This document shows positions 45,192 through 54,583 of a stretch of DNA of 64,000 nucleotides, piece by piece. The notes beneath the pieces are model-generated. The model was not told where the DNA came from. It did no database searches and saw only the letters and a list, made by a program, of their open reading frames with translations. Within the stretch, counting starts at the first letter, position 1; each line of letters begins with the position of its first letter. Origin of the DNA: Leptotrichia sp. HSP-342 (GTDB lineage Bacteria; Fusobacteriota; Fusobacteriia; Fusobacteriales; Leptotrichiaceae). The stretch is taken from positions 1,550,001 to 1,614,000 of the forward strand of contig NZ_CP165646.1 in the NCBI RefSeq assembly GCF_041199995.1. The letters run 5' to 3'. A program made the position numbers and the translations under genes.

Positions 45192-45650
45192 CTAAAATGA
45201 ATCCCAGAAAATATCATCTCCATTTTCCTCAATATATTTATAAATTTTATCTTCATTTTCAATCAAATCCTCAACTATTTCAGCCACTTTCCGAATTTTT
45301 TCCCAGTTTTCCTTAGTATTTCCAAAGTAGCGTCCGACATATCCCCCAGCTTCAGGATCAGAATCATAATCTTCATAAAGTTCTGGATAATTATTCTCCA
45401 AATAACTTTCAATTAAAGCCGCCCATCCATGGCCATTTAAATAGGCTTCTTCATTAATTTCAGATACTTTTTCAAAAATTTCATCAAATTTTTTATCATT
45501 ATTCATTAGGCAAAAGGCTACTTGATCGTTAATATCATTCTTTATTTCCTGTATTTCTTCTTCTGAAAGTTCCATTCCACTTTTTTTCAAACTTTCAATA
45601 TATTCCTCAAACCCTTTTTCATCTTGCTCATCAATTGCTACATATTTCAT
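45192..45650 (-). CDS. Imm51-like immunity protein
   Basis: 152 acidic residues. NGHGWAALIESYLENNYPEL and YDSDPEAGGYVGRYFGN match the Imm51 pattern (NGyDWeal..yl, then fDpEaG.f) seen in immunity proteins of polymorphic toxin systems. No signal peptide, so it would act in the cytoplasm. No cognate toxin is identifiable next to it in this window, making it a possible orphan immunity gene. Assignment rests on motif resemblance. Confidence 0.6.
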   Translation of the reverse strand: MKYVAIDEQDEKGFEEYIESLKKSGMELSEEEIQEIKNDINDQVAFCLMNNDKKFDEIFEKVSEINEEAYLNGHGWAALIESYLENNYPELYEDYDSDPEAGGYVGRYFGNTKENWEKIRKVAEIVEDLIENEDKIYKYIEENGDDIFWDSF

Positions 45651-45761
45651 AAATTTCTCCTTCTTTTCTTCATTTTATTTTTAACCAATCTCCAACACCT
45701 CTATGTATGATAAATAATCAGATAACTTTATTCATTCCTGTAAATCATTATTTTTATAATT

Positions 45762-46664
45762 TTAATTATCATATTTTTTATAATTTTTAGGCATAACATT
45801 ATTTTGAAAATAATAAAAATTAAATTTTACACTATTAAAATTTGTATTTTCATAATTAATTATTACTTTTTTATCTGTTTCAAAAAAATGACCCATAACG
45901 TAAATTTCTTTTTTCCTTTCAGAGATTGATATACTGTAATTATTGTATCTTTTCATAATATAATCTTTTCTAAAAAATTTTATCATAGTCATCACTAGTA
46001 ATAATATTATTATTACAAATAATTCAATCATTAATTCTAAATCCCCCCAAGCAATTCCAACCGAAAAAATTGATACTATGCTAAATATTGAACAACACAA
46101 CATATGAAATCTTTCAAAAATTGAATATTTCACATATAATTTTTCTCCATTCACTTTTTCACGAATTTCTTTTTTTGGATAACCTATTTTCTCCAACAAA
46201 TATTCCAAAATCTCATCTTTATTTTTTATGTCACAAAAAATATAACTTTTTTTATGATTACTTTCTATTGAAACATCAATTATTAAATCACAGAAATACT
46301 TATAAATATTTATTGAGCTGTCAAAGTTTAAAAGAATATCATACGAACCTAATATATTTTTTCTCACTGTCAAAGTTTTTATATCATTATATGCAATAGT
46401 TTTCTCAAAAAATAGACCTTTTATTTTCACTTCATAATCAGAAAAATCAAATTTCATCTTGCTTTTAATAATCATCACCAAAAGAAATTTGTATACAAAA
46501 TAACTTATTCCAATAGCCAAAAAAATTATTCCAACCTTTTCTTTTTTATTAAATAAAATATCAATTCCTCCTAATAAATGACTTAAATATATTACTAGAA
46601 AAAATATATCCCACATATTAATTTCAAATTTTGAATATTTTATTTTCATCCAATTTATCTCCAT
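45762..46664 (-). CDS. Multi-span membrane protein, unknown
   Basis: 300 residues with four hydrophobic segments arranged in two pairs (MWDIFFLVIYLSHLLGGIDI with VGIIFLAIGISYFVYKFLLV; RFHMLCCSIFSIVSIFSVGI with LMIELFVIIILLLVMTMIKF), each followed by a beta-rich domain (DYEVKIKGLFFEKTIAYNDI; NNYSISISERKKEIYVMGHF) that recalls a bacterial PH-like domain. The two-fold layout suggests an internal duplication. It starts 6 bases downstream of the Fic gene's stop. No function assigned. Confidence 0.6.
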   Translation of the reverse strand: MEINWMKIKYSKFEINMWDIFFLVIYLSHLLGGIDILFNKKEKVGIIFLAIGISYFVYKFLLVMIIKSKMKFDFSDYEVKIKGLFFEKTIAYNDIKTLTVRKNILGSYDILLNFDSSINIYKYFCDLIIDVSIESNHKKSYIFCDIKNKDEILEYLLEKIGYPKKEIREKVNGEKLYVKYSIFERFHMLCCSIFSIVSIFSVGIAWGDLELMIELFVIIILLLVMTMIKFFRKDYIMKRYNNYSISISERKKEIYVMGHFFETDKKVIINYENTNFNSVKFNFYYFQNNVMPKNYKKYDN

Positions 46665-46670
46665 ATTTTA

Positions 46671-47672
46671 TTATTTCTTCCGATACTTTCTCCCTTTTTT
46701 CTCTCCAATCGCCTCCAAAATTCTACCTTTCACAAGCTTATTTAAAAATCTTCTAGCCGTAGAATCTGAGATGTTTAAAATTTTTTGAGCCTCATTATTC
46801 TCAATATAATTATTTTTCTCAAAATATTCTTCCAATATTTTCAGCCTTTGTAACTCTTTATCAGTCATTTTATCAGTCAAAATATCAGTCATTTTTGAGT
46901 CATTTTTTTGCAATTCTTCTAGAGTTTCTTTTATGATTTCAAGAATAAATGTAATAAATGGCGTAGATTCTCCAATATTATTCGATAAATTTATAGCTTC
47001 ATAATACTTCTGCTGTTTTTTCTGAATCAAAGTTTCAATTGGAAGCCAAGCAAAAAACTCTTTCCATTTTGATAGGATTAATGTATGCCAAAGTCGTCCT
47101 AACCTTCCATTTCCATCTTGAAAAGGATGTATAAATTCAAATTCATAATGAAATACACATGCCTTTATTAGTGGATGAACTTTACTTTTTTTCAACCACG
47201 AAAAAAGCTGGTCGATTAATTCAGGAATATATTGAGGTGGTGTCCCTGCATGAATCAGCTGACTTCCCTGATAAACTCCTGCTCCTTTTGTACGAAATCT
47301 GCCATTTTCATTTATTAAATCAGCAGTCAAGATTTTATGTGCCTTGAGTAAATCTTTAATCGAATATGGATTTAATAAAGTTAATTTTTCATAGATTTCA
47401 TAAGCATTTTTAACTTCTTTTATATCCTTTGGCGGAGCTAAAATTCTTTTCCCATTAATCACATCTGTCACTTGCTCAAATGTTAGTGTATTTTGCTCTA
47501 TCGCAAGTGATGAATAAATTGTTTTTATTCTATTTTCTCTTCTTAAAACTGGATTTGACGATAGTTTTTCTGAAACTATAATCATTCCTGTTAATTCGTT
47601 AATTTGAGCAACAAGTTCGATTATCTCATTTGTAATTTCAAATGGTGGATTATAATCACATTCTTTTCCCAT
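46671..47672 (-). CDS. Fic-family protein (probable AMP transferase) with C-terminal winged helix
   Basis: 333 residues. The Fic core motif HPFQDGNGRLGR is at 182-193 with catalytic His182. An N-terminal inhibitory-type helix SSLAIEQN (54-61) supplies a regulatory Glu59, as in class II Fic proteins. The C-terminal part (LKILEEYFEKNNYIENNEAQ, ILNISDSTARRFLNKL) is a winged helix, typical of stand-alone bacterial Fic/DOC-like regulators. It would adenylylate itself or a protein target and be self-inhibited. No antitoxin gene is needed for this class. Confidence 0.92.
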   Translation of the reverse strand: MGKECDYNPPFEITNEIIELVAQINELTGMIIVSEKLSSNPVLRRENRIKTIYSSLAIEQNTLTFEQVTDVINGKRILAPPKDIKEVKNAYEIYEKLTLLNPYSIKDLLKAHKILTADLINENGRFRTKGAGVYQGSQLIHAGTPPQYIPELIDQLFSWLKKSKVHPLIKACVFHYEFEFIHPFQDGNGRLGRLWHTLILSKWKEFFAWLPIETLIQKKQQKYYEAINLSNNIGESTPFITFILEIIKETLEELQKNDSKMTDILTDKMTDKELQRLKILEEYFEKNNYIENNEAQKILNISDSTARRFLNKLVKGRILEAIGEKKGRKYRKK

Positions 47673-47706
47673 ATTTTAAATTATCCTTTATTTTTTATAT
47701 TTTTTC

Positions 47707-48432
47707 TCACTCTATCTCCAACACCGTCATATACGGCAAATGATCCGACAGCTTTGTCCATTCCTGTGAATCATCATTTATAAAAAAACTTTGCTTAGTT
47801 CTATAATTTTCACCTTTTTTGGCCATTATATAATCAATTCTCTGTGTTTCAAGATTTCTGTTTTCAAGATTTGATTTATTTTCCAAGTCCTTGCCTTCAA
47901 AATAAGTGTCATTCCAGTTTTTACAAATTTCCCAATAATGCTCTGTTGTTGGCAAAAGGTTAAAATCACCGCATAAAAATTTTATATCTCCCTTAAAATA
48001 ATCTATAACTGTCATCAAATCATCAATTTGGGTACTTTTTACTGCAGGCTCATAATCTAGATGAGTATTTATAACCAAAATATGTTTTTTATATTTTGAA
48101 CTGTTAATTTGTGCTGCCAAAACCTGTCTTTTTTCATTTCCAGCAGATGGCAGCTCGTGAACATATATATTTTTCACATCATATTTTGAAACAAACGCAA
48201 TTCCAAACTCCCCTTTGTCAAAATCCATTGCCTTTTGAAAATAATAATAATTATACCCAAGTTCAAGTGCAAAATCCTGCGTTACGTCACGAAAATTACT
48301 TCTTTTAGTATTTTTATCAACTTCCTGCAATGCAACAAAATCAGGCTTGTATTTTTTTATGCTTTTTGCCAATTTCTTCCCATCCGCAAGCCTTGCTCCG
48401 TAAATATTGTAAGTCATTATTCTAAATTCCAT
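47707..48432 (-). CDS. Endonuclease/exonuclease/phosphatase family protein
   Basis: 241 residues with MTYNIYGARLADGKKLAKSI, ALQEVDKNTKRSN, VINTHLDYEPAVKSTQ, FLCGDFNLLPTTEHYW, QRIDYIMAKKG and LSDHLPYMTVLEIE: a complete EEP catalytic set. The small fold without signal peptide and the LQEVDKNTxRS motif are shared with cytosolic sugar-phosphatase or nuclease-like members. Only the general family is secure. 35 bases upstream of the Fic start. Confidence 0.86.
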   Translation of the reverse strand: MEFRIMTYNIYGARLADGKKLAKSIKKYKPDFVALQEVDKNTKRSNFRDVTQDFALELGYNYYYFQKAMDFDKGEFGIAFVSKYDVKNIYVHELPSAGNEKRQVLAAQINSSKYKKHILVINTHLDYEPAVKSTQIDDLMTVIDYFKGDIKFLCGDFNLLPTTEHYWEICKNWNDTYFEGKDLENKSNLENRNLETQRIDYIMAKKGENYRTKQSFFINDDSQEWTKLSDHLPYMTVLEIE

Positions 48433-48487
48433 TTTTTATTTCCTATCCTTTTTATTTTATCTGTATAAGCAATTAGTTTCCAGTTGA

Positions 48488-49340
48488 TTAAAACCATTTC
48501 AACTCGTCTTTAGTCAAATATTCATAACTTCTATTTTTATCTTTTCCATCTCCATTTGGAAGCACTTCAAATGTATTATAATCTACACCTTCTAAAATTT
48601 TTCCCTCAAAATAAATATTTTTATCATCTTTTATAAACCATTTATTCAGAACTTCTACTTTATCTCTATTAATTCCTTTTACTTCATAAATAAAATAGTA
48701 TGAATCAAAACAGTTTGACATTGTATTGTTTATATAATATACATTATATTTATCTTTTCCATATAATGCATCGTATCTTATTCCATATGGCAAAAATTCA
48801 AATGTTTCAGGATTTTTAATTTTTCCCAATAATGGAGAAGGATCTATTACTTTATTTCCGCTATAAACATGATTTTTATCCTTTGCATAATCTTCATTTA
48901 AAACTTTAAAACTCATAATATCAGCATTTTCTATTTTTTTATCCCGATAATAAATTTTATTCTCATTTTTCTAATAATTTTGACCTAATTTCTCAAAATT
49001 TTTAATTTTTATATCTTTTATTTTTTCACCCATGTAATAAACATTCTTATCATCTTTTAAAAGAGAAAATCCTATCAACTCAGCAGTTTTCGGATTTACT
49101 CCTTCCAAAATTTTATTTTTGTAATAAACCTTTCCTTTATCTATCGAATAATAATCTCCTAAATTTTGAGCAATATCTCCAAATCCGACATTTGAGAAAA
49201 TTAATACTAATACTATAGTAAAACTAGTTTAAAACAGAACTCAAAAATTATGACTATTTTACTCAAACCCTAAATTATATAATTTCTATCAGTTCAATTT
49301 TAAATGGGTTTGAGTATATTTTCAAAAAAATTTTTTTCAC
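48488..49340 (-). pseudogene. DKNYY-repeat exported protein gene, broken by a MITE and an amber codon
   Basis: Reading from GTG at 49340 (AGAGGA six bases upstream) gives MKKIFLK, then a MITE copy (49214-49318) interrupts. Removing the element with one TA restores MKKIFLKIVLVLIFSNVG, a normal signal peptide, in frame. The body carries DKNYY-type repeats (KDDKNVYYMGEKI, NENKIYYRDKKI, AKDKNHVYSGNKVI, GKDKYNVYYIN, KDDKNIYFEGKIL). A TAG at 48971-48973 breaks the frame after QNY. The 3' part from 48916 remains open for 142 codons. Without both lesions the protein would be 249 residues. Confidence 0.8.
49214..49318 (+). repeat. MITE-like element, copy 6 (inserted in a signal-peptide coding region)
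   Basis: TATAGTAAAACTAG to GGGTTTGAGTATA, 105 bases including a TA at each end. Joining the flanks with a single TA restores the reading frame across the insertion, which directly supports TA target-site duplication. Confidence 0.93.
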
Positions 49341-49399
49341 AAGTTATCCTCTCTTTGTAATCAAAAGTATAAATTTTTTCAATTTTATTACATAAATCT

Positions 49400-50239
49400 C
49401 TAATCAACATGTTTTTTCAACTGGCTCTTATGAATAAATCCCCTATATTCTTTGACTGTTAGGTCATTCTTATAGTCAGAAGGATAGTCAACATAATAAA
49501 CATAATACCAGTCACCATATTTTGTAATATATCTTACAATTGTTTCACTATCTAATTTTGAAATAACTTTTGAATCTTTAGTCGGCTTTTCACGTATATT
49601 CGCATATCCGTCCTTTGAACTTATTTCATATTTTTTCAAGTCACTCACTTCATCTAAATGCGGTTCATCAAAATCATCTGATTCATACGATTTTTTCATT
49701 TCAAGTTTTGTAATTTTTGATTTTGTACCATCAATTTTCTTTAATTCAATAACTTGTGCATAAACTGTTGTAAAATCGCATTCTGTGTATGGAGTTACTT
49801 TTTTTATTTTAACCTTTGCTGAATACTGTAATTCTCCTTTTTGAATTTTTTCCATTTTTTTAACTTCTTCTGGAAAAGTTTTTTTTAATATTTCAACTTT
49901 AGTCTTTTCCATATCAGCAAATTCCTTTTCGGCATTTCTGCTTTCATCCCAATTATGATAATCAAAATCCTTAGGCTTCAAAACTATCGCTTTCCCATTC
50001 ACAATATCCTTATTATCAGGATAAAACAGCATTTCCCCATATTCTATTGCAGAACATGGTACATCTGGATCACTTTTATCCCAATTAATTTTAAATGTTC
50101 CCTTCAAATCCAAGATTATTCCATCATCAGTCAAAACGATCTCATCAGATTTCTTATTTTGCCCAAAAGAAAGCATAGAAACTAGCAGAAGAAAGCAACA
50201 AAAGAAAACATTTCTAAATTTAAAATTTTTAAGTTTCAT
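49400..50239 (-). CDS. Exported SH3b-domain protein
   Basis: 279 residues with an N-terminal signal peptide (FRNVFFCCFLLLVSMLSFGQ, cleavage likely before NKKS). An unassigned central part contains two Cys (DPDVPCSAIEYGE, PYTECDFTT). The C-terminus has a bacterial SH3 (SH3_3) domain: GYANIREKPTKDSKVISKLD, TIVRYITKYGDWYYV and YRGFIHKSQLKKH. Such domains bind peptides or cell-wall material. Just upstream of the broken DKNYY gene, which also encoded an exported protein. Function unknown. Confidence 0.75.
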   Translation of the reverse strand: MKLKNFKFRNVFFCCFLLLVSMLSFGQNKKSDEIVLTDDGIILDLKGTFKINWDKSDPDVPCSAIEYGEMLFYPDNKDIVNGKAIVLKPKDFDYHNWDESRNAEKEFADMEKTKVEILKKTFPEEVKKMEKIQKGELQYSAKVKIKKVTPYTECDFTTVYAQVIELKKIDGTKSKITKLEMKKSYESDDFDEPHLDEVSDLKKYEISSKDGYANIREKPTKDSKVISKLDSETIVRYITKYGDWYYVYYVDYPSDYKNDLTVKEYRGFIHKSQLKKHVD

Positions 50240-50395
50240 AAATACTCACTTCTCCTTTACATTTTACTGACAGCTATTTGCAAAAGTTTATATACCTAAT
50301 TAATATACTATTTTCAATTTTAAACTTCTTCTCTTTGTGATAAAAGTTCTTAATTTCTTGCTGCATAAACATCTGTTATCCAATTTTTTACTTTA

Positions 50396-50417
50396 ACAAG
50401 GGGTACTAACCCCTTGC
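50396..50417. other. GC-rich hairpin downstream of deoC
   Basis: CAAGGGG-TACTAA-CCCCTTG is a perfect 7-bp inverted repeat in an otherwise AT-rich 262-base gap. On the minus strand it lies about 85 bases after the deoC stop with only a weak T run, so it is either an imperfect terminator or an RNA-stabilising stem. Confidence 0.45.
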
Positions 50418-50501
50418 TTTATAATCCTTCTTTTATTAAATTCTAAAAATATATTGTTTCTGAAGAAGTCTATTATTATGTTCCTCTTTATTGACTAAAA
50501 T

Positions 50502-51167
50502 TTAATAGCCAGCCTTTTCACTTTCAAGTCCTGTTACAATAGCGATTCCTGAACTTGTTCCCAGTCTTGTTGCTCCTAATTCAACATATTTTTTTGCAGT
50601 TTCAAGGTCTTTCACTCCACCACTTGCCTTTACTTCTGCTTTATCTCCAACTGTTTTTTTCATAAGCTCTACATCTTCAAATGTTGCCCCTCCTGTTCCA
50701 AATCCTGTTGAAGTTTTTACAAAATCTGCCTTTGCATTAACTGATAATTCACATGCTTTCACTTTTTCGTCGTCAGTCAAATAGCAAGTTTCGATTATAA
50801 CTTTCAGAACATTGCTTCCAATTGCCTTTTTTATTTTTCTAATTTCGTTTTCCACTAAATCATAGTCCTTGTCCTTCAATGCTCCAATATTAATAACCAT
50901 GTCAATTTCCGAAGCTCCATCTTCAATAGCCTTTTTCGCCTCAAACACCTTCACATCTGTCGCCATCGCTCCCAAAGGAAACCCAACTACCGCCGCAACT
51001 TTCACATCGCTGTCCTTAACTTGACTAAAAGCATATTCAACATTTGCCCCATTTACACAAACTGAATAAAATCCATATTCTTTCGCTTCATCGCATAATT
51101 TTTTTACATCTTCCTCTGTAGCTGTTGCTTTCAAAATTGTATGATCAATAAATTTGTTTATTTCCAT
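50502..51167 (-). CDS. deoC: Deoxyribose-phosphate aldolase
   Basis: Cleaves 2-deoxyribose 5-phosphate to acetaldehyde and glyceraldehyde 3-phosphate. 221 residues from the ATG at 51167 (an ATG three codons earlier sits too close to the AAGGGA signal). Schiff-base Lys lies in [38 protein letters not shown] and [20 protein letters not shown] are also diagnostic. Complements deoB. Lies 72 bases after the adjacent GntR gene. Confidence 0.95.
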   Translation of the reverse strand: MEINKFIDHTILKATATEEDVKKLCDEAKEYGFYSVCVNGANVEYAFSQVKDSDVKVAAVVGFPLGAMATDVKVFEAKKAIEDGASEIDMVINIGALKDKDYDLVENEIRKIKKAIGSNVLKVIIETCYLTDDEKVKACELSVNAKADFVKTSTGFGTGGATFEDVELMKKTVGDKAEVKASGGVKDLETAKKYVELGATRLGTSSGIAIVTGLESEKAGY

Positions 51168-51248
51168 TATTATCATTTCCCTTCTTATTATTTATTTAAT
51201 TAATATTTTATCTATTCTTATTATATCCACTTTTTATATTTTTAGCAA

Positions 51249-51956
51249 CTATCTTTTAGCAATTGCAGTAAAAGTAAATTTATCAGGATGATAAGTTATT
51301 GTTTCGTATTGGAAAAGATTTCCATTGGATAAATAAGCGTAAGTTTCAATAACTACAACTCTGTCAATATTTTCAAGATTTATATGCCGTCTTTCCTCAT
51401 CTGTTGCACTTCTGAACTTTATTTCCCGTCTTGAATACGATATTTTTAAATTTAGTTCATTTTCCAGATATTCATAAATAGACTTGCTGGCTATTTCATC
51501 ATTCAGATAAGTGACTATTTTTCTATCAAAATAAGAAGTGGCATACTGAACAGTTTCGCCATCCAAGGAATAAGTACGGACAACCTTGTAAAAATCAGCA
51601 GTTTTAGAAACATTAAATTTTTCCATCAGTTCCTCGACACCTTGTACTATATATAGACTAACTAAATTTGCCTTGACATCTATATTTTTTATCTTATTTA
51701 GTTCCTGAAATGTCTGTATTGAAGTAAGCGAAATATTTTTTAAATCCCCTTTTTCAAGCACAACTGACCTTTTACCTTTTATTTTTTGAATATATCCTTC
51801 CGATTCCAGTAAAGCAAGCGCTTTTCTCACAGTAAGCACTGAACAGGAATAGTCTTTGGCGAAATCTGCTTCCTTTTTTAAATAATCTTTTGGCTTTAAT
51901 TTTCTATCTTTAATTTGTTTTTTTATATTGTTATATACTTCTTTATATTTACTCAT
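51249..51956 (-). CDS. GntR-family regulator with UTRA domain, paralogue of the alpha-glucoside regulator
   Basis: 235 residues. Winged helix with CSVLTVRKALALLESEGYIQ and UTRA domain ending FQYETITYHPDKFTFTAIAKR. Clearly a duplicate of the 15419-16126 regulator, with highest similarity in the effector domain, so it may sense a similar ligand. It is divergent from an SDR gene whose promoter carries an inverted repeat, and upstream of deoC. It ends with TAG, which shows that amber is used as a normal stop here. Confidence 0.92.
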   Translation of the reverse strand: MSKYKEVYNNIKKQIKDRKLKPKDYLKKEADFAKDYSCSVLTVRKALALLESEGYIQKIKGKRSVVLEKGDLKNISLTSIQTFQELNKIKNIDVKANLVSLYIVQGVEELMEKFNVSKTADFYKVVRTYSLDGETVQYATSYFDRKIVTYLNDEIASKSIYEYLENELNLKISYSRREIKFRSATDEERRHINLENIDRVVVIETYAYLSNGNLFQYETITYHPDKFTFTAIAKR

Positions 51957-52196
51957 TTTTTACCTTTCCAAAATTATAGTCAATTCTTTTAAAATTTGAA
52001 GCAAAAATCTGTAAAACCAAGAAATTGTCTATATCTAACCTTCTACTCTCGTTCTAAACTGAAATGCTATAATCCCTTTAACATCGTATTTCTTTTTTAT
52101 AATTTGAATGAAATAACTGCAACTTTTAAAGTTAATTTATTATAATTATACTTTAAAATATTAAAAATAACAACTATAATATATCATTTATTTTTT

Positions 52197-52246
52197 TCAA
52201 TAGATATATATAGACCTATTGACTTTTTAAAAAGATATGATATAAT
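52197..52246 (+). promoter_or_regulatory. SDR promoter with TCAATAG/CTATTGA operator
   Basis: TCAATAG (52197-52203) and CTATTGA (52216-52222) form an inverted repeat around an ATATATA centre and overlap the -35 box TTGACT (52219-52224), which is followed after 16 bases by TATAAT (52241-52246). A likely binding site for the divergent GntR protein. The remainder of 51957-52287 holds no gene. Confidence 0.6.
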
Positions 52247-52287
52247 TTGATTGTATAAAAATTAATTATTTAAAGGAGATGATTAAA

Positions 52288-53031
52288 ATGGCTGTTAAAA
52301 ACAAAGTCGTTATTGTTACAGGAGCTTCTTCAGGAATTGGAAGAGCTACTGCGAAATTATTAGGAGAAAGCGGAGCAAAAGTTGTACTTGCTGCAAGAAA
52401 TGAAGACAAATTACAGGAAGCTGTTGCTGAAATAAAGGAAAAAGGAGGAGAAGCCGCTTACAAAGTGACAGATGTATCAAAAAGAGAGGAAGTAAAAGCA
52501 TTGGTTGATTTTGCAATTTCTGAATATGGAAAAATAGACGTTATTTTCAATAATGCGGGATTAATGCCAAATGCACCATTGTCAGAACTAAAAAATAGCG
52601 AATGGGACGAAATGATTGATGTGAACTTAAAAGGTGTCTTAAATGGCATAGAAGCTGTACTTCCACATTTTATCAAGCAAAAATCTGGACACGTTATCAG
52701 CACATCTTCTGTTGCCGGACTGAACACATATCTTGGAGCAGGAGTTTACTGTGCTACAAAACACGGTGTAAAAGCACTAATGGAAGTACTGAGAAAAGAA
52801 AGCGCCAACGAAAAAATGAATGTCCGTACAACAACTCTATATCTAGGAGCATTCCGAACTGAACTTGCAACACGTATCACAAATAAAGCAATTAAGGAAA
52901 GAATTGAATTTCTTTACGACACAATTGGAGCAGATCCAATGATAGTTGCCGAAGCTGTGAAATTTGCTATTGATTTACCAGAAGAAGTTAGCATGAACGA
53001 AATCACGCTTTATCCTACTGCACAGTTATAA
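52288..53031 (+). CDS. Short-chain dehydrogenase/reductase
   Basis: 247 residues from the ATG at 52288 (AGGAG nine bases upstream; the ATG at 52279 abuts that signal). Cofactor loop TGASSGIG, NNAG motif, catalytic Ser-Tyr-Lys in STSSVAGLNTYLGAGVYCATK, and a C-terminal helix. Ala-Arg-Asn after the second strand suggests NADPH. Resembles serine/hydroxy-acid type SDRs (YdfG-like). Own promoter and operator; probably controlled by the divergent GntR protein. Substrate not determined. Confidence 0.9.
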   Translation: MAVKNKVVIVTGASSGIGRATAKLLGESGAKVVLAARNEDKLQEAVAEIKEKGGEAAYKVTDVSKREEVKALVDFAISEYGKIDVIFNNAGLMPNAPLSELKNSEWDEMIDVNLKGVLNGIEAVLPHFIKQKSGHVISTSSVAGLNTYLGAGVYCATKHGVKALMEVLRKESANEKMNVRTTTLYLGAFRTELATRITNKAIKERIEFLYDTIGADPMIVAEAVKFAIDLPEEVSMNEITLYPTAQL

Positions 53032-53206
53032 TATTACAAAAACTTTTCTCCAAAGAATTATTTTGATTATCAAAATTATTTATTTCTATTTAAATTAAAA
53101 TATTTCTTGAAAATACATCATAAAATATGTTATCATTTTAAATGTATGATTTTTTTAAAATTGAAAAATAATTATAATAAATAATTTTTTAGGAGGAAAA
53201 GAAAAA

Positions 53207-54400
53207 ATGGTTATAAAACCTAGATTAAAAGGTGGTTTAGCACTTACAAACCATCCCATTGGAGCAAAAGAATTTGTAAAAAGGCAAATTGACTATGTAA
53301 AATCACAAGATAAATATGAAGGTCCAAAAAAAGTTCTAATTATCGGTTCTTCATCTGGATACGGACTTGCCACAAGAATCTCCCTTGCCTTCGGTGCCGG
53401 AGCTGAAACTATTGGAGTAGCATTTGAAAAAGGGGTAGAAGGGAAAAGAGTAGGTTCTGCTGGTTGGTGGAATACAATTGCCTTTAACGAAGCTGCTGAA
53501 AAAGAAGGTTTAGTTTCTAAAAACTTTATTGGTGATGCTTTCTCAATGGAAATGAAAGATGATGTAATAAAGTTCATTAAAGAAGAATTTGGTGGAAAAA
53601 TCGACTTGTTAATTTATAGCTTAGCAAGTGCAGTTAGAACTGATCCAATTGACGGCGTAACTTACCGTTCAGCATTAAAATCTACAACAAAGGACATTAC
53701 AGGTCCGACTATCAACTTTGAAAAAGAAGTTATGGAAGAAACAACAATGGGTGTCGCAACTCCAGATGAAATCAAAAGCACTGTAAAAGTTATGGGTGGA
53801 GAAGACTGGAAATTATGGATTGAAGCGCTTGATAAAGGTGGCGTTCTTTCTGAAGGCTTTAAAACAGTAGCTTACTCATATTTAGGCCCAAAAGTAACTT
53901 ATGGAATCTATAAAGAAGGTACAATTGGAGCTGCAAAAAGAGATTTGGAACATACTTCTGATGTTTTAAATGACTTTTTAAAAGAAAAATACAATGGAGA
54001 AGCATACGTTTCATTAAGTAAAGCGTTAATGACAAAAGCAAGTGCGGTTATCCCTATTTTCCCATTATATGCAGCATTACTTTACAAAGTAATGAAGGAA
54101 AAAGGTATCCACGAAGGAACAATCGAACAAAAACACAGACTTTTGACTCAAATGGTTTATGGAAACAATCCTGTTATTGACGAAGAAAGAAGATTACGTC
54201 CAGATAACTGGGAAATGCGTGAAGATGTTCAAGCTGAAGTAGAAGCTCTTTGGGACAAAGTTACTCCAGATAACTTTAAGGAAATAAGCGATTATGCTGG
54301 AGCAAGAGAGGAATTCATGCAATTAAATGGATTTGACTTTGATAATGTGGATTATGACGCTGATGTTGATTTAGATGAATTAGCTAAATTAAAACCTTAA
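53207..54400 (+). CDS. fabV: FabV-type trans-2-enoyl-ACP/CoA reductase
   Basis: NADH-dependent enoyl reductase for the last step of fatty-acid elongation or crotonyl-CoA reduction. 397 residues, the normal size. MVIKPRLKGGLALTNHPIGA, VLIIGSSSGYGLATRISLAF, YSLASAVRTDP, and YSYLGPKVTYGIYKEGTIGA with the Tyr-x8-Lys active site. AGGAGG lies upstream of the ATG. Monocistronic, ended by a terminator. Presence of FabV rather than FabI would imply triclosan tolerance, by family knowledge. Confidence 0.95.
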   Translation: MVIKPRLKGGLALTNHPIGAKEFVKRQIDYVKSQDKYEGPKKVLIIGSSSGYGLATRISLAFGAGAETIGVAFEKGVEGKRVGSAGWWNTIAFNEAAEKEGLVSKNFIGDAFSMEMKDDVIKFIKEEFGGKIDLLIYSLASAVRTDPIDGVTYRSALKSTTKDITGPTINFEKEVMEETTMGVATPDEIKSTVKVMGGEDWKLWIEALDKGGVLSEGFKTVAYSYLGPKVTYGIYKEGTIGAAKRDLEHTSDVLNDFLKEKYNGEAYVSLSKALMTKASAVIPIFPLYAALLYKVMKEKGIHEGTIEQKHRLLTQMVYGNNPVIDEERRLRPDNWEMREDVQAEVEALWDKVTPDNFKEISDYAGAREEFMQLNGFDFDNVDYDADVDLDELAKLKP

Positions 54401-54430
54401 TTTTAAAAATTTACAAGATAAATAACAAAA

Positions 54431-54477
54431 AAATTAGACTATCTTTTAGAAAAAATATTCTTTTAGATAGTCTTTTA
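54431..54477. terminator. Bidirectional terminator after fabV
   Basis: AGACTATCT pairs with AGATAGTCT, with A and T runs outside. Confidence 0.82.
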
Positions 54478-54583
54478 TTATACATCATAAATTTACTTTA
54501 AAAGTATGTTGTATTTATACATATTTATTTTGATTTTTTTATTTTAACAAAAATAAACTACTATAATTTCTATTTTTACATTA

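Noticed and set aside
24962..48973. Reassignment of TAG as a sense codon
   Set aside because: Two genes have in-frame TAG with coherent sequence after it, but TAG also ends intact genes such as the GntR at 51249 and the lipoprotein at 32815, so ordinary nonsense mutations are the simpler reading.
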